A stretch of DNA of 64,000 bases from Pokkaliibacter plantistimulans (GCF_046844695.1 NZ_CP177354.1:558001-622000); one strand, 5' to 3'. Positions 26,227 to 35,697 are shown, counted from the stretch's first letter. Numbers and translations are program-made. Notes: generated by a model from the sequence alone, not told the origin.

Positions 26227-26817
26227 ATGACCACGCCGAGAATCCTGTCGCATAACCTGAGAGCTGGTCGGCAAAGGGGCGCTGCACTACTGGTCTGTAT
26301 CGTGATGATGGCACTGCTGATGGTGATCGGTATCAGCGCCTATCGCATGACCAACCTGACGCAGAAGATGGAAACCAACGCCGAGGATACGCAGCTGGCA
26401 GGTATTCTGGCGGAAAGCTCCCTGCAGGAGGCGGAGTCCTATATCAGCACGGACAATGCCATCCTCACCACCAAACTGAATCACGGCAAATATAACGTCA
26501 GTGACAGCGATACCCCCAAATGGAAGGTGGTCACCGGTACCCAGAGTGGCAATCAGAATGTCTGGGAGACCGCCGATGCCGTGCTGACCTACAGTCAGTC
26601 GGTGCAGGACATTGATAATCGTCTGCGTACCACGCCGGTCTATATCATCGAAGAACTGCCGGAGCCGGAGCAGTTCAAGATTGAGAACAGTCAGGTGGAA
26701 GGCCACGGCTTGCGTGAGCGGATGGAGTTGTACCGCATTACCGCTAAGGGTACCGGGCCGTCGCAGGAGCTGGATCGCTATCTGCAATCCAATTACACCC
26801 GCATCGTCACCAAATAG
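26227..26817 (+). CDS. pilX: Type IV pilus minor pilin PilX, cluster 2
   Basis: A 196-aa protein with GRQRGAALLVCIVMMALLMV as the N-terminal signal, and MTNLTQKMETNAEDTQLAGI followed by LAESSLQEAESYI, the PilX core. No Glu5, as in PilX generally. It sits 3 bp after pilW and is followed by CAGGAG and the pilY1 start at 26831. It likely bridges PilY1 and the pilin core complex. Confidence 0.87.
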   Translation: MTTPRILSHNLRAGRQRGAALLVCIVMMALLMVIGISAYRMTNLTQKMETNAEDTQLAGILAESSLQEAESYISTDNAILTTKLNHGKYNVSDSDTPKWKVVTGTQSGNQNVWETADAVLTYSQSVQDIDNRLRTTPVYIIEELPEPEQFKIENSQVEGHGLRERMELYRITAKGTGPSQELDRYLQSNYTRIVTK

Positions 26818-26830
26818 CAGGAGCCGCAAC

Positions 26831-29800
26831 ATGATGTCGAATCACCGGTGGCCCCTGCTGCTCAGTGGCTTGCTGATACTGTGCCTGAGCTGGGTCAACG
26901 GCAGCCGGGCCGACACCGCGCCTGCCACGGCACCGCTGGCCAGCTCGGTCAGCGTCAAACCCAAGATGATGATCCTGCTGTCCAAGGATCATGAACTGTT
27001 TAAGAAAGCCTATCCCGATTACACCGACCTCAATGGCGACGGGGTACTGGACACCAGTTACGACAACAGCATCGACTACGACGGCTACTTCAACAACAGC
27101 AAGTGTTACACCCACAACGGCAGCTATTTCAGTATCAGTGGTGCGGCCAGCAATCACCTCTGTAGCAGTGCCTGGAGCGGTAACTTCCTTAACTGGGCCA
27201 CCATGACCCGCATGGATCTGATCCGCAAGGTGCTGTATGGCGGTACCCGTTCCAGTGACCCCTCTTCGACCACCGCAGCGACGGTGCTGGAACGTGTCTA
27301 TCTGCCTTCGGATACGCACTCCTTTGCCAAAAGTTTCAAGGGCACCAGCGCGGTGGCCGTATCCAGCGTCACGCCCTACAGCTATACCGCTGTCAGCGTG
27401 TGCAGTACCTCCAACCAGACTAACGCCAGTGGCAAGGATTACGTGCTGGCGCCGGGCAATACGCCGCTGATCCGGGTGGCCAGTGGCAGCTGGTTATTCT
27501 GGGCCACCGGTGAGGTGAACCAGTGCGACTACGGCTCTAATGCTTACCAGCCCAGCAGCGGTACTGATCTGACCATGCGCGTGCAGGTCTGCGATAGTGC
27601 TGATGGTCGCAGCGACTACTGCAAGACCTATCCAGCCGGTAACCGTAAACCCATTGGTCTGTTGCAGACCTATGGCGAGAGCAAGCAGATTGAGTTTGGC
27701 CTGATGACCGGCAGTTACTACCGTAATACCCGTGGCGGTGTATTACGTCAGCCGCTGGCGACCTTCAATGACAGCATCAAGGAGATCAATACCCAGACCG
27801 GCCAGCTGCTGCTGCCCAGCAACGGCATGGTCAAGCTGATCAATGATCTGCAGATCATCAAGTACCATCGTGGTGGCTATACCGACTGTGGCAGCAGTGT
27901 GGATCAGGTGTGCTTCAGCTGGGGCAACCCGCTGGGTGAAATGTTTCTGGAGGCGTTGCGCTATATCAGTCTGTCCAGCAGTCGCACAGCACAAACGGAC
28001 TACTCCAGCTCCACGGCGACCAATGATTCAAGCTATCTGAGTTCCAGTGCTTTCAGTGATGTCAGCTGGGGCAGCGATCCCTGGCCTGCCAGTCAGAACT
28101 GTGCCAGTTGCAGCATTCTAATCCTGTCTTCGGGAGTGAACTCCTTCGACATGGACAACCTGTCCGGCACGGCGCTGGCCAATGTTCCGAGCCTCAGTAC
28201 CACCACCCTGACCAGTTACGTCAACAGCATTGGCGACAAGGAAGGCATCACTAACAAGAACTTCCTGATCGGCGAGAACGGCAGCAGTACCAATAAATTC
28301 TGTGACTCCAAGAAGGTCTCGACGTTGTATACCGCCAAGGGCATCTGCCCGGATGCGCCCGGTAATGCGGGCGGCTATTCTCTGGCTGGACTGGCCTATT
28401 ACGCCCACAAGAATGATCTGAAAACGGCCGCCACGGGTACCCAGACGGTCAAGACTTATGGGGTTTCCCTGTCTGAGGCGCTACCGACCTTTGCCTTCCA
28501 GACCAGTGCGGGCAAGGTCACCGTGGTGCCCAGCTGCCGCAATGGCAGCAACAACTGCAGCATGAATGACCTGTTTGTCGGCTCGCAGAGCTTTAATAGC
28601 AGTGGACAGCTGATTGCGGCACGTTTCTTCGTTGCCTGGGAAGACCAGCGCTGGGGTTCTGACTACGACATGGACCTGATTGCCGAGGTGAATGTCTGCG
28701 CTGGCAGCGCCTGTAGCCCTGCCATTAACAGCGATCAGATCAAGATCACCACCGGGGTTCCCTACAAGTACACCGCTGCCGGGATGCAGATTGGCCTCAC
28801 CGTGATTGGTAGCTCCAATGACGGTACCCAGTGGCTGCAGGATGTGCCGGCCTATTACAACGGCAGTATTCAGATCAATAACTGGCAGGACATTGCTACC
28901 CTGCAGGTGAAGAGCAACCCTTCTCCGGCCTATATCAGCCAGGTATTTACCGCCTCGTCCAGCAACCAGATCAGTGTGCTGCCCTCGCCGCTGTTTCTGG
29001 CAGCCAAGTACGGCGGTTATAACGATCTGGATAAGAGTGGCGATCCGGCCAACGGCAGTGGTGACAGCCGTGAATGGGATGCCGACGGAGATGGTCAGCC
29101 GGACAACTACTACAAGGTCAACAACTTCAGCACCCTGGCCAGTAACCTCAACGCGGTGTTTGCCGAGGTGGCTAAGAGTGTGGGCTATTCCGCGCCGGTC
29201 AGTAGCAGCAGTGCGGTGACTAAGGGCACCCGTGTCTATTTCAGCTCCTATGACAACGTCAATGCCTGGAACGGCAATCTGTACTCGTTCAAGTACAACA
29301 ATGCAGGCCAGTTGCAGCAGGAATGGAACGCGGTACAGCAACTGCGCAATCTGGATCCGGCGACGCGCAATATCTTCAGCTGGGATCCTGATGCCAAGAC
29401 TGGTGTGGCGTTCTACGCCCCCGGCACCAGTGGTGCCAGCTCGACGCTGAGTGCGACCCAGATCGCCAGGCTGACCGCCGCACTGCCGACGCCCAATACC
29501 AGCATCAATGCCCAGAAGGCGGTGAGCTATTACCGCGGTGATCACAGTAACGAGCTGATCAACGGCGGCACCTTCCGCAGTCGGCTGGATCGCAATGGCG
29601 AATCAACCCGCCTTGGCGACATTGTCAATTCCTCGCCCACTTACGTCGGTAGCACCGGGTTCTACTACTCCGATACCATGGAAGCGGATAAGTACAGTGA
29701 CTTCGTCAACAGTACCGACTATCAGGGACGCACCCCGATGGTCTATGTCGGCAGCAACGATGGCGCCCTGCATGGCTTCAATGCCAATAACGGCAACGAG

Positions 29801-31174
29801 CGCTTTGTCTATTACCCTAATGCGGTCATGTCGACCCTCAACCAGATGCTGGATCCCAACAACTACGACAAGGTGCACGCCTTTTCGGTGGACGGTTCAC
29901 CCACGGCGGTGGACGCCTATTTCAGCAATAGCTGGCACACGGTACTGAGCGGTGGCCTGCGTGCAGGTGGCAAGGCCATCTATGCGCTGGATGTATCCGC
30001 TACCCGCTTTGGTGATGGTCGCGCCAGTACGCTGGTGATGTGGGAATACGATGAAACCGTGGACAAGGCTTTGCTGCCCAGCGGCGAAACCAATTCCACG
30101 CTGGGTTATACCTTCTCCAAGCCCGCCATCGTCAAGCTCAACAACGGCAAATGGGCGGCAGTGTTTGGCAATGGTTACTACAGTGCGGCGGGCAAGGCGG
30201 TGCTCTATATCGTCTATCTGGATGCCATGGGTGATAACAAGTGGAGTGCGACCGATGTGGTGCGCATCAACACCGGGGTGGGCAGTACTTCTGACCTCAA
30301 CGGTCTGTCGGAAATCGCCCCGATCGACAGCAATGATGATGGTCGTATTGATCTGATCTATGCCGGTGATCTGAAAGGTAATCTGTGGCGCTTTGATCTC
30401 AGCTCCAGCAGCTCCAGCAACTGGAAAGTGGCTGGTAATGCCCCGGTATTTACCGCCCGCGATGCCAACAACAAGGTGCAGCCGATTGTGGCCCAGCCGG
30501 AAGTCGGCAAAATTTCCGGTGGCGGCTATATGGTATTCTTCGGCACCGGCAAGTATCACGACAAGGAAGACCTGACGCTGCCCGCTACTTCCCGGCAGAG
30601 CTTCTATGCGGTCAAGGATACGCTGGCCGCCTCCCCCATTACGCTGTATCGCGCCAGTCTGACAGAACAGACCTATACCGAGTTCACTGACAATGCCGGC
30701 GCCAGTTACCGCAGTGTCTCCCAGAATGTCGTGGCGGCCAGTAAGTCCGGCTGGTTTATGGACCTGGCCGGTACCAGTGTCGGTGAGCGGGTGATCCGCG
30801 GAGCCATTCTGACCCGTGGGCGTATTGTTTTTACCACGCTGATTCCTGACCCTGACCAGTGCGGTGGCAAGGAGTTTGGCTGGCTGATGGTGGTCAAGGC
30901 GCAGGACGGCAGTGGATCCAGCAGCCCGGTTTTTGATACTAACAATGATGGCGTGATTGATGCGTCCGATCTGGTTAATAGCGGCTCAAGCAAGCGCTCC
31001 AGTGACGGTCTGCGCCAGGATACGTCCGCAGGCGCGCTAGTGCTGGATAATGGCAATACACAGTCGGTCATCACCATTGATCAGCAGGGCAACCCCGATA
31101 CCGTGGAGATGAGTAAAGGGGCGACCTACCGTCAGCAACGGGTGAATTGGCAGGAGGTCTACCCCTATGAGTAA
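26831..31174 (+). CDS. pilY1: Type IV pilus tip protein PilY1, cluster 2 (no N-terminal MIDAS)
   Basis: A 1447-aa protein, much longer than the cluster 1 homologue. A signal peptide spans about 1-30 (LLILCLSWVNGSRA). The N-terminal domain opens PKMMILLSKDHELFKKAYPD, then a calcium-loop-like DLNGDGVLD near residue 66, and lacks the DxSGS MIDAS seen in the other PilY1. The C-terminal beta-propeller is clear (MVYVGSNDGALHGFNA, AGDLKGNLWRFDLS). A second calcium-type loop, DTNNDGVIDASD, lies near the end. The start at 26831 has CAGGAG in front; earlier in-frame codons lie inside pilX. The stop overlaps pilE by 8 bp. Confidence 0.94.
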   Translation: MMSNHRWPLLLSGLLILCLSWVNGSRADTAPATAPLASSVSVKPKMMILLSKDHELFKKAYPDYTDLNGDGVLDTSYDNSIDYDGYFNNSKCYTHNGSYFSISGAASNHLCSSAWSGNFLNWATMTRMDLIRKVLYGGTRSSDPSSTTAATVLERVYLPSDTHSFAKSFKGTSAVAVSSVTPYSYTAVSVCSTSNQTNASGKDYVLAPGNTPLIRVASGSWLFWATGEVNQCDYGSNAYQPSSGTDLTMRVQVCDSADGRSDYCKTYPAGNRKPIGLLQTYGESKQIEFGLMTGSYYRNTRGGVLRQPLATFNDSIKEINTQTGQLLLPSNGMVKLINDLQIIKYHRGGYTDCGSSVDQVCFSWGNPLGEMFLEALRYISLSSSRTAQTDYSSSTATNDSSYLSSSAFSDVSWGSDPWPASQNCASCSILILSSGVNSFDMDNLSGTALANVPSLSTTTLTSYVNSIGDKEGITNKNFLIGENGSSTNKFCDSKKVSTLYTAKGICPDAPGNAGGYSLAGLAYYAHKNDLKTAATGTQTVKTYGVSLSEALPTFAFQTSAGKVTVVPSCRNGSNNCSMNDLFVGSQSFNSSGQLIAARFFVAWEDQRWGSDYDMDLIAEVNVCAGSACSPAINSDQIKITTGVPYKYTAAGMQIGLTVIGSSNDGTQWLQDVPAYYNGSIQINNWQDIATLQVKSNPSPAYISQVFTASSSNQISVLPSPLFLAAKYGGYNDLDKSGDPANGSGDSREWDADGDGQPDNYYKVNNFSTLASNLNAVFAEVAKSVGYSAPVSSSSAVTKGTRVYFSSYDNVNAWNGNLYSFKYNNAGQLQQEWNAVQQLRNLDPATRNIFSWDPDAKTGVAFYAPGTSGASSTLSATQIARLTAALPTPNTSINAQKAVSYYRGDHSNELINGGTFRSRLDRNGESTRLGDIVNSSPTYVGSTGFYYSDTMEADKYSDFVNSTDYQGRTPMVYVGSNDGALHGFNANNGNERFVYYPNAVMSTLNQMLDPNNYDKVHAFSVDGSPTAVDAYFSNSWHTVLSGGLRAGGKAIYALDVSATRFGDGRASTLVMWEYDETVDKALLPSGETNSTLGYTFSKPAIVKLNNGKWAAVFGNGYYSAAGKAVLYIVYLDAMGDNKWSATDVVRINTGVGSTSDLNGLSEIAPIDSNDDGRIDLIYAGDLKGNLWRFDLSSSSSSNWKVAGNAPVFTARDANNKVQPIVAQPEVGKISGGGYMVFFGTGKYHDKEDLTLPATSRQSFYAVKDTLAASPITLYRASLTEQTYTEFTDNAGASYRSVSQNVVAASKSGWFMDLAGTSVGERVIRGAILTRGRIVFTTLIPDPDQCGGKEFGWLMVVKAQDGSGSSSPVFDTNNDGVIDASDLVNSGSSKRSSDGLRQDTSAGALVLDNGNTQSVITIDQQGNPDTVEMSKGATYRQQRVNWQEVYPYE

Positions 31175-31577
31175 AAGACAGCAGGGCTTTACCCTGATCG
31201 AGATGATGATCACGGTTGCTGTCATCGGCATACTGGCGGCGATTGCCTATCCCAGTTACAACAACTACGTACTGCGCAGCCATCGGGTCGAAGCCGAGGG
31301 GGTGATGATGCAAGCAGCGCAGGCACTGCAGCGCTACTACGGTAATGCCTTCACCTACTATGGTTTTGATGACAGCGCCTATCAGCAGTCGCCTACCAGT
31401 GGCACGGCACGCTATACCCTGGTGATCACTGCTGAGGAAGCCACACCGCACGAGTACACCATTACGGCTACACCCAGCAGTGGCCAGAGCAGCGACAGCT
31501 GCGGCACCCTGACGCTGGATCAGGCCGGAACCAGAACGGTGTCGGGTTCAGGCGCTACTGTAGCGAATTGCTGGTAA
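31167..31577 (+). CDS. pilE: Type IV pilus minor pilin PilE, cluster 2
   Basis: A 136-aa prepilin with a very short leader (MSKRQQG) and FTLIEMMITVAVIGILAAIA, then YPSYNNYVLRSHRVEAE. Ends with the Cys pair DSCGTLTLD...ANCW, as in the cluster 1 PilE. It overlaps the pilY1 stop. Co-translation with pilY1 and fimT is likely. Confidence 0.9.
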   Translation: MSKRQQGFTLIEMMITVAVIGILAAIAYPSYNNYVLRSHRVEAEGVMMQAAQALQRYYGNAFTYYGFDDSAYQQSPTSGTARYTLVITAEEATPHEYTITATPSSGQSSDSCGTLTLDQAGTRTVSGSGATVANCW

Positions 31578-31582
31578 GCGGG

Positions 31583-32098
31583 ATGAGACAAGGCAGAAAT
31601 GTAACCGGTTTCACCCTCATCGAGATGATGGTGACCATAGCGATCCTGGCGATTGTGGCCACCATCGCCATTCCCGGCTTTACGCAGATGATGCTGAGCT
31701 ATCGCACCAGTTCTGATGCGGACATGCTCTATCGTGCCTTGCTGACGGCACGCAGTGCGGCTGTGGATAAGCGCGCCAATGTGGTGGTGTGTCCGTCTGT
31801 GGATAATGTCAGCTGTGGCAGCGGCGCTAATCTGGTGATCTTTGTCGATAGCGATGGCAACAGCAAAGTCACGGACAGCGGCGAGCTGATCAGTGTGGTG
31901 GGGCTGAATGCGGCTACCAGCAACAGTACGGCCATCATCTTCAATCGCAGTGGTGCGGTGCAAAGCACTGTGGGCAATCAGAGTTTTATTATCTGCCACG
32001 CCAGCAGCAGCAAGTCGGTCTATCGCACCGTCACCGTCAGTCTGAGTGGCCAGGTGACGCAGACCACGTCCACCTACGGCACCAGCTGCCCCTCTTAG
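31583..32098 (+). CDS. fimT: Type IV pilus minor pilin FimT (GspH-like), cluster 2
   Basis: A 171-aa prepilin, NVTG before FTLIEMMVTIAILAIVATIA, with a GspH domain (SSDADMLYRALLTARSAAVD) and Cys residues in the tail. I take the ATG at 31583, 5 bp after the pilE stop; a TTG at 31568 overlaps pilE. In cluster 1 the fimT gene is first, here it is last, so the two operons differ in order. Its stop codon lies within the left end of the second dispersed repeat. Confidence 0.87.
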   Translation: MRQGRNVTGFTLIEMMVTIAILAIVATIAIPGFTQMMLSYRTSSDADMLYRALLTARSAAVDKRANVVVCPSVDNVSCGSGANLVIFVDSDGNSKVTDSGELISVVGLNAATSNSTAIIFNRSGAVQSTVGNQSFIICHASSSKSVYRTVTVSLSGQVTQTTSTYGTSCPS

Positions 32099-32312
32099 CA
32101 GGTCGTTGAAAATCTATCTGCGTTGCCATACCGCGTCAAAAACAGGCTCACAGCCAAAGGCTGAACGTGCTTTAGCACGGCCCCGAAGGGGCGAGCGGAG
32201 CGAGTCAAATGCTCATTTAGTTCACTAAACTCCGCTTTTTCGCCTGTTTCTTGTGCCCTCGGGGTATTTCCTTGTCTCGGCTGCCTCGATGACGTTTTTC
32301 AACAGCCTGTTA
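32095..32312. repeat. Dispersed structured repeat, copy 2 (MITE-like, ~218 bp)
   Basis: Near-identical to the repeat at 6433-6653, with a 3-bp length difference and scattered substitutions. Starts TTAGCAGGTCGTTGAAAA and ends TTTTTCAACAGCCTGTTA. The left end overlaps the fimT stop codon, so the insertion may have trimmed or replaced the original pilin end. It separates the pilin operon from rph and offers several hairpins that could stop transcription. Confidence 0.85.
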
Positions 32313-32325
32313 GCACCCAAAAACG

Positions 32326-32353
32326 ACAAAGGGCCGCGGTTGCGGCCCTTTGT
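32326..32353 (-). terminator. Terminator downstream of rph (probably bidirectional)
   Basis: A 12-bp perfect stem ACAAAGGGCCGC / GCGGCCCTTTGT with a 4-nt loop. It has A-rich and T-rich flanks on both sides, so it can end rph (minus) and anything reading through from the pilin operon. Confidence 0.8.
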
Positions 32354-32370
32354 TGTCAGACTGTGGCAGA

Positions 32371-33093
32371 TCAGCCAGCCAGCGCGGCCCGCTGCAGTGT
32401 GCACAGTTCCTTGATGCCTTGCTCAGCCAACTCCAGCATCTCGTTGAGCTGTGCGCGGCTGTAGGATTCGCCCTCGGCAGTACCCTGCACTTCGACAAAG
32501 CCACCGTTGGAGGTCATGATCACGTTCATATCGGTCTCGGCGGCGGAATCTTCGTCATAGTCCAGATCCAGCACGGCCTTGTCCTTGTAGATACCCACGG
32601 AAACCGCGGCCACCATCTGCTTTAGCGGGTCATGCTTGACGCCGAAGGACTTGTCCTGACGGATAAAGTTGAGTGCATCCACCAGAGCCACACAGGCACC
32701 CGTGATGGAGGCTGTGCGGGTACCGCCATCGGCCTGGATCACGTCGCAGTCGATATTGATGGTATTTTCTCCCAGCTTCTTCATGTCGACCGCAGCACGC
32801 AGTGCACGACCGATTAAGCGCTGGATTTCCAGGGTACGGCCGCCCTGCTTGCCACGGGCTGCTTCGCGATCATTGCGGGTGCTGGTCGCACGCGGCAGCA
32901 TACCGTACTCGGCGGTTACCCAGCCCTGGCCCTGGCCCTTGAGGAAACGAGGTACGCCACGGGTCACGCTGGCGGTGCAGATCACCTTGGTGTCACCGAA
33001 CTCCACCAGGACCGAACCTTCGGCGTGTTTGGTGTAATTGCGGGTGATGCGCACAGTGCGCATCTGATCGACGCGACGGCCACTGGGACGCAT
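32371..33093 (-). CDS. rph: Ribonuclease PH
   Basis: A 240-aa phosphate-dependent 3'-5' exoribonuclease that trims tRNA 3' ends. Family landmarks are MRPSGRR at the start, TRNYTKHAEGSVLVEFGDTK, GQGWVTAEYGMLPRAT, EIQRLIGRALRA, CDVIQADGGTRTASITGACV and EDSAAETDMNVI. The start at 33093 gives the canonical MRPSGR beginning. An in-frame ATG at 33141 with AAGG upstream would add 16 residues. It is divergent from yicC across a 250-bp promoter region, a pairing common in gammaproteobacteria. Confidence 0.96.
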   Translation of the reverse strand: MRPSGRRVDQMRTVRITRNYTKHAEGSVLVEFGDTKVICTASVTRGVPRFLKGQGQGWVTAEYGMLPRATSTRNDREAARGKQGGRTLEIQRLIGRALRAAVDMKKLGENTINIDCDVIQADGGTRTASITGACVALVDALNFIRQDKSFGVKHDPLKQMVAAVSVGIYKDKAVLDLDYDEDSAAETDMNVIMTSNGGFVEVQGTAEGESYSRAQLNEMLELAEQGIKELCTLQRAALAG

Positions 33094-33343
33094 AAAATCG
33101 ATACCCAGTTGTTTGAGCTGATCAGACAGAGATGAAGACATGCACAAAGTACCTTGTTGAGCTGATACGGATCACGCAGATTAAGACGCCACGGAAGTAA
33201 GGTACTGACATCACCCCTGCCATAAGCAGGTGACTGCTCTCACGCAGATGCAGAATCCGTACATTCCATAAGTTCAGGCCCGGCGGGACCGGGTGCTAGA
33301 ATACCAGATCATCCACCATTACGCAGTGTTCGAGGGACGACAG

Positions 33344-34207
33344 ATGACTCAAAGCATGACCGCCTTTGCCCGTAAGGAAATCCAGCAGGAATGGGGCACC
33401 CTGGTGTGGGAGATTCGCAGCGTCAATCATCGTTATCTGGAGCCCATCCTGCGCCTGCCCGACAACCTGCGTGAATTGGAGACCGGCCTTCGGGAAAAGC
33501 TGCGTCAGCACCTGTCACGCGGCAAGGTGGAGTGCACCCTGCGCTTTCAGGCGGCTGCCGGACAGGGGTCGATGGTCATCAATGAGCCGTTACTGCAGAG
33601 CCTGCTGGACGCCTGCGATCAGGTACAGACGCTATTGCCCAAGGCAGGCAAGCTCAATCCACTGGAAGTGTTGCAATGGCCGGGCGTGCTGCAGAGCAGT
33701 GAGCACGATCTGGCCGAGGTACAGGCTGAAGCGCTGGATCAGTTTGATGAAGCGCTGGCCGAGCTGGTACAGGGCCGTCAGCGTGAAGGCGGCGAGCTGG
33801 CCCAGCTGATACTGCAACGGCTGACGGCCATGAGCAGCATCGTTGCCAAGGTGCGTGATCTGTTGCCTGCCATTCTTGAACGCCAGCGCCAGCAACTGCT
33901 GGACAAGTTCGCGGAGCTGCAGATTGAACTGGACCCCACCCGGCTGGAGCAGGAAATGGTGCTGCTGGCACAGAAGGCTGACGTCGCCGAAGAGCTGGAT
34001 CGCCTCGACACCCATATTCAGGAAGTGAAGCGTGTGCTGCGACAGAGCGGCTCCATTGGCCGCCGTCTGGATTTCCTCATGCAGGAGCTGAATCGCGAAG
34101 CCAATACCCTGTCCTCCAAGTCGATTGTGGCTGATACCACCCAGCAGGCAGTGGAGCTCAAGGTACTGATCGAACAGATGCGCGAGCAGGTACAGAATAT
34201 TGAATAG
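33344..34207 (+). CDS. yicC: YicC family endoribonuclease
   Basis: A 287-aa protein starting MTQSMTAFARKE with GAGGGACG before it. Typical YicC N-terminus (VWEIRSVNHRYLEPILRLP) and C-terminal DUF1732 region (GRRLDFLMQELNREANTLSS, then KSIVADTTQQAVELK). YicC is an endoribonuclease affecting sRNA turnover in E. coli. The last seven codons are part of the 21-bp attachment core, so the mobile island replaces the original TGA stop context with TAG while leaving the protein sequence intact. In the uninterrupted chromosome, ogt followed directly. Confidence 0.95.
   Translation: MTQSMTAFARKEIQQEWGTLVWEIRSVNHRYLEPILRLPDNLRELETGLREKLRQHLSRGKVECTLRFQAAAGQGSMVINEPLLQSLLDACDQVQTLLPKAGKLNPLEVLQWPGVLQSSEHDLAEVQAEALDQFDEALAELVQGRQREGGELAQLILQRLTAMSSIVAKVRDLLPAILERQRQQLLDKFAELQIELDPTRLEQEMVLLAQKADVAEELDRLDTHIQEVKRVLRQSGSIGRRLDFLMQELNREANTLSSKSIVADTTQQAVELKVLIEQMREQVQNIE
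34185..34205. repeat. attL core (end of yicC)
   Basis: 21 bp identical to 58133-58153, beginning AGCAGGTACAG and ending ATTGAAT. It covers the last codons of yicC and the first base of its stop. Confidence 0.92.
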
Positions 34208-34241
34208 TTTTCCCTTGCTTTCCAACACCTTCTTATCATTG

Positions 34242-34269
34242 AAAAAGCCCTGATCCTAAAGGGCTTTTT
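34242..34269 (+). terminator. Terminator supplied by the island behind yicC
   Basis: AAAAAGCCC / GGGCTTTTT with a 10-nt loop and a T-rich tail. It lies inside the island and would stop yicC transcripts that once read into ogt. Confidence 0.85.
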
Positions 34270-34313
34270 CTTTTCATCTTATCTTGCTTGGTTTCATCTT
34301 GTTTCATTCATGC

Positions 34314-34371
34314 GGTGAGTTAACTGGTGAGTAATGGCTCTGTATGCTTACATTAAATGGTGAGTAATAGG
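34314..34371. repeat. Integrase arm-type site candidates (left)
   Basis: GGTGAGTTAAC (34314), TGGTGAGTAATGG (34325) and TGGTGAGTAATAGG (34358) share GGTGAGT(A/T)A. The same TGGTGAGTAA occurs near the right end at 58042-58051. Placement close to both cores is what arm-binding sites of tyrosine integrases require. Confidence 0.55.
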
Positions 34372-34378
34372 AGGGCCA

Positions 34379-35590
34379 ATGGCCATGACAGCGAAGCAAG
34401 TTGCTGCACTTGCAAAGGCCGGAGAGCCAATACGAAAGTCAGACGGTAAAGGGTTGTACTTCGTCGTCCCGGACTCGGGAAGCCCATACTGGGCTCTAAG
34501 ATATAGCATGGATGGAAAACGCAAACAGATGACACTGGGTCAGTATGCCGACATGTCACTGGCAGATGCTCGAACAGAGGCAGAAGTCTTCAAGCGCGAA
34601 CTCCGTCAGGGAGTCGACCCGTTGATTGCCAAACAACGCCAGAAATGGATCAGGATCAGCAGCGTCGATGACTTGTTCCAGGATTGGTACACGAATGACC
34701 TGCTCCCCAGACTAAAGCATCCCAATATTCCGGCCAGGATTTTCAACAAAGACATCAAACCAGTCATCGGTGAGCTCAAAATTCATGATGTAACAGCGCT
34801 TGATGTTCGAGAAGTCATCCATCGAGTCAGAGACAGCGGGCGTCCAACCGTTGCGAACGACACCCTGGGTTACATGAAGCAGCTCTTCAACCACGCAGTA
34901 AAGCTTGAGCTGACCGCAAACAATCCTGCATCACCTTTCACCATCAACGATGCCGGGGGACTCGAAGAATCCCGAGCCAGAGCGCTGAAGCTGGACGAAG
35001 TAGAACAGGTATTCAAAGTTTTCAGGAAGCATCTGAACAGCTTTGGCAGAGACAACTACCTGTCATGCTGCCTGTTCCTGGTGCTCGGGAACCGGAAAAG
35101 CGAGTTGTGCGAGGCCCCCTGGTCAGAATTTGATCTGGGGCAGTATGTTTGGCACATACCTCAGGAGCGGATAAAGACCGGAATCCCAATCTCTATACCT
35201 CTACCAGGCCAAGCCATGGAGTGGCTGAATGAGCTCAAAGTAAGATCACTGGGTTCTGAGTACGTTTTCCCAGCCAGGCGCCGCAGCAAACTGCCCCATA
35301 TGGGGCCTGACACCCTGAATCGTGCGATCTCCAAGCTGTTTGGACGAGAAGCAGGACGGAAGATCCAGCCACCCAACGTAATGGGCGACATCAAGCACTT
35401 CACCGTCCATGATCTCAGGCGAACCTTCAGAAGCCTAGCCTCCTCAGTTGGGACGCCGCGTCACATTGCGCGTCTCTGCACCAACCATCGGCAGGGAGGA
35501 GTAGATGGTATCTATGATAGGCATGAGTACTTCGAGGAGCGGAAAGCGGCTCACCAGAAGGTAGCCGATCTGGTCTCGTCATACCTATAG
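34379..35590 (+). CDS. int: P4-type tyrosine recombinase (island integrase)
   Basis: A 403-aa integrase. N-terminal DUF4102 arm-binding domain (SDGKGLYFVVPDSGSPYWAL, DGKRKQMTLGQYADMSL), SAM-like core-binding domain, then the catalytic domain with Arg near 239 (GNRKSELCEAPWSEF), HDLRRTFRS with His344 and Arg347, NHRQGG, and Tyr379 (GIYDRHEY). AGGAGG lies four bases before the ATG. It sits 174 bp from attL and would catalyse recombination between the 21-bp cores. All catalytic residues appear present. Confidence 0.95.
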   Translation: MAMTAKQVAALAKAGEPIRKSDGKGLYFVVPDSGSPYWALRYSMDGKRKQMTLGQYADMSLADARTEAEVFKRELRQGVDPLIAKQRQKWIRISSVDDLFQDWYTNDLLPRLKHPNIPARIFNKDIKPVIGELKIHDVTALDVREVIHRVRDSGRPTVANDTLGYMKQLFNHAVKLELTANNPASPFTINDAGGLEESRARALKLDEVEQVFKVFRKHLNSFGRDNYLSCCLFLVLGNRKSELCEAPWSEFDLGQYVWHIPQERIKTGIPISIPLPGQAMEWLNELKVRSLGSEYVFPARRRSKLPHMGPDTLNRAISKLFGREAGRKIQPPNVMGDIKHFTVHDLRRTFRSLASSVGTPRHIARLCTNHRQGGVDGIYDRHEYFEERKAAHQKVADLVSSYL

Positions 35591-35668
35591 GCGGCTTGTC
35601 CGTGCAACCATCCCATATACCAACGATTGGAGTAACCATCCGGGACACTCCAGTCGGAATCAAGCCAG

Positions 35669-35697
35669 TTGACGCACAATTATGTTGTGCATATCAT
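35669..35697 (+). promoter_or_regulatory. higBA promoter with embedded operator
   Basis: TTGACG (35669-35674), 17-bp spacer, TATCAT (35692-35697). The spacer holds GCACAA-N5-TTGTGC (35674-35690), a perfect inverted repeat where HigA could block RNA polymerase. Confidence 0.75.

Noticed and set aside
28481..29545. Minus-strand frame inside the second pilY1
   Set aside because: Shadow of pilY1; no start signals and no recognisable domain.
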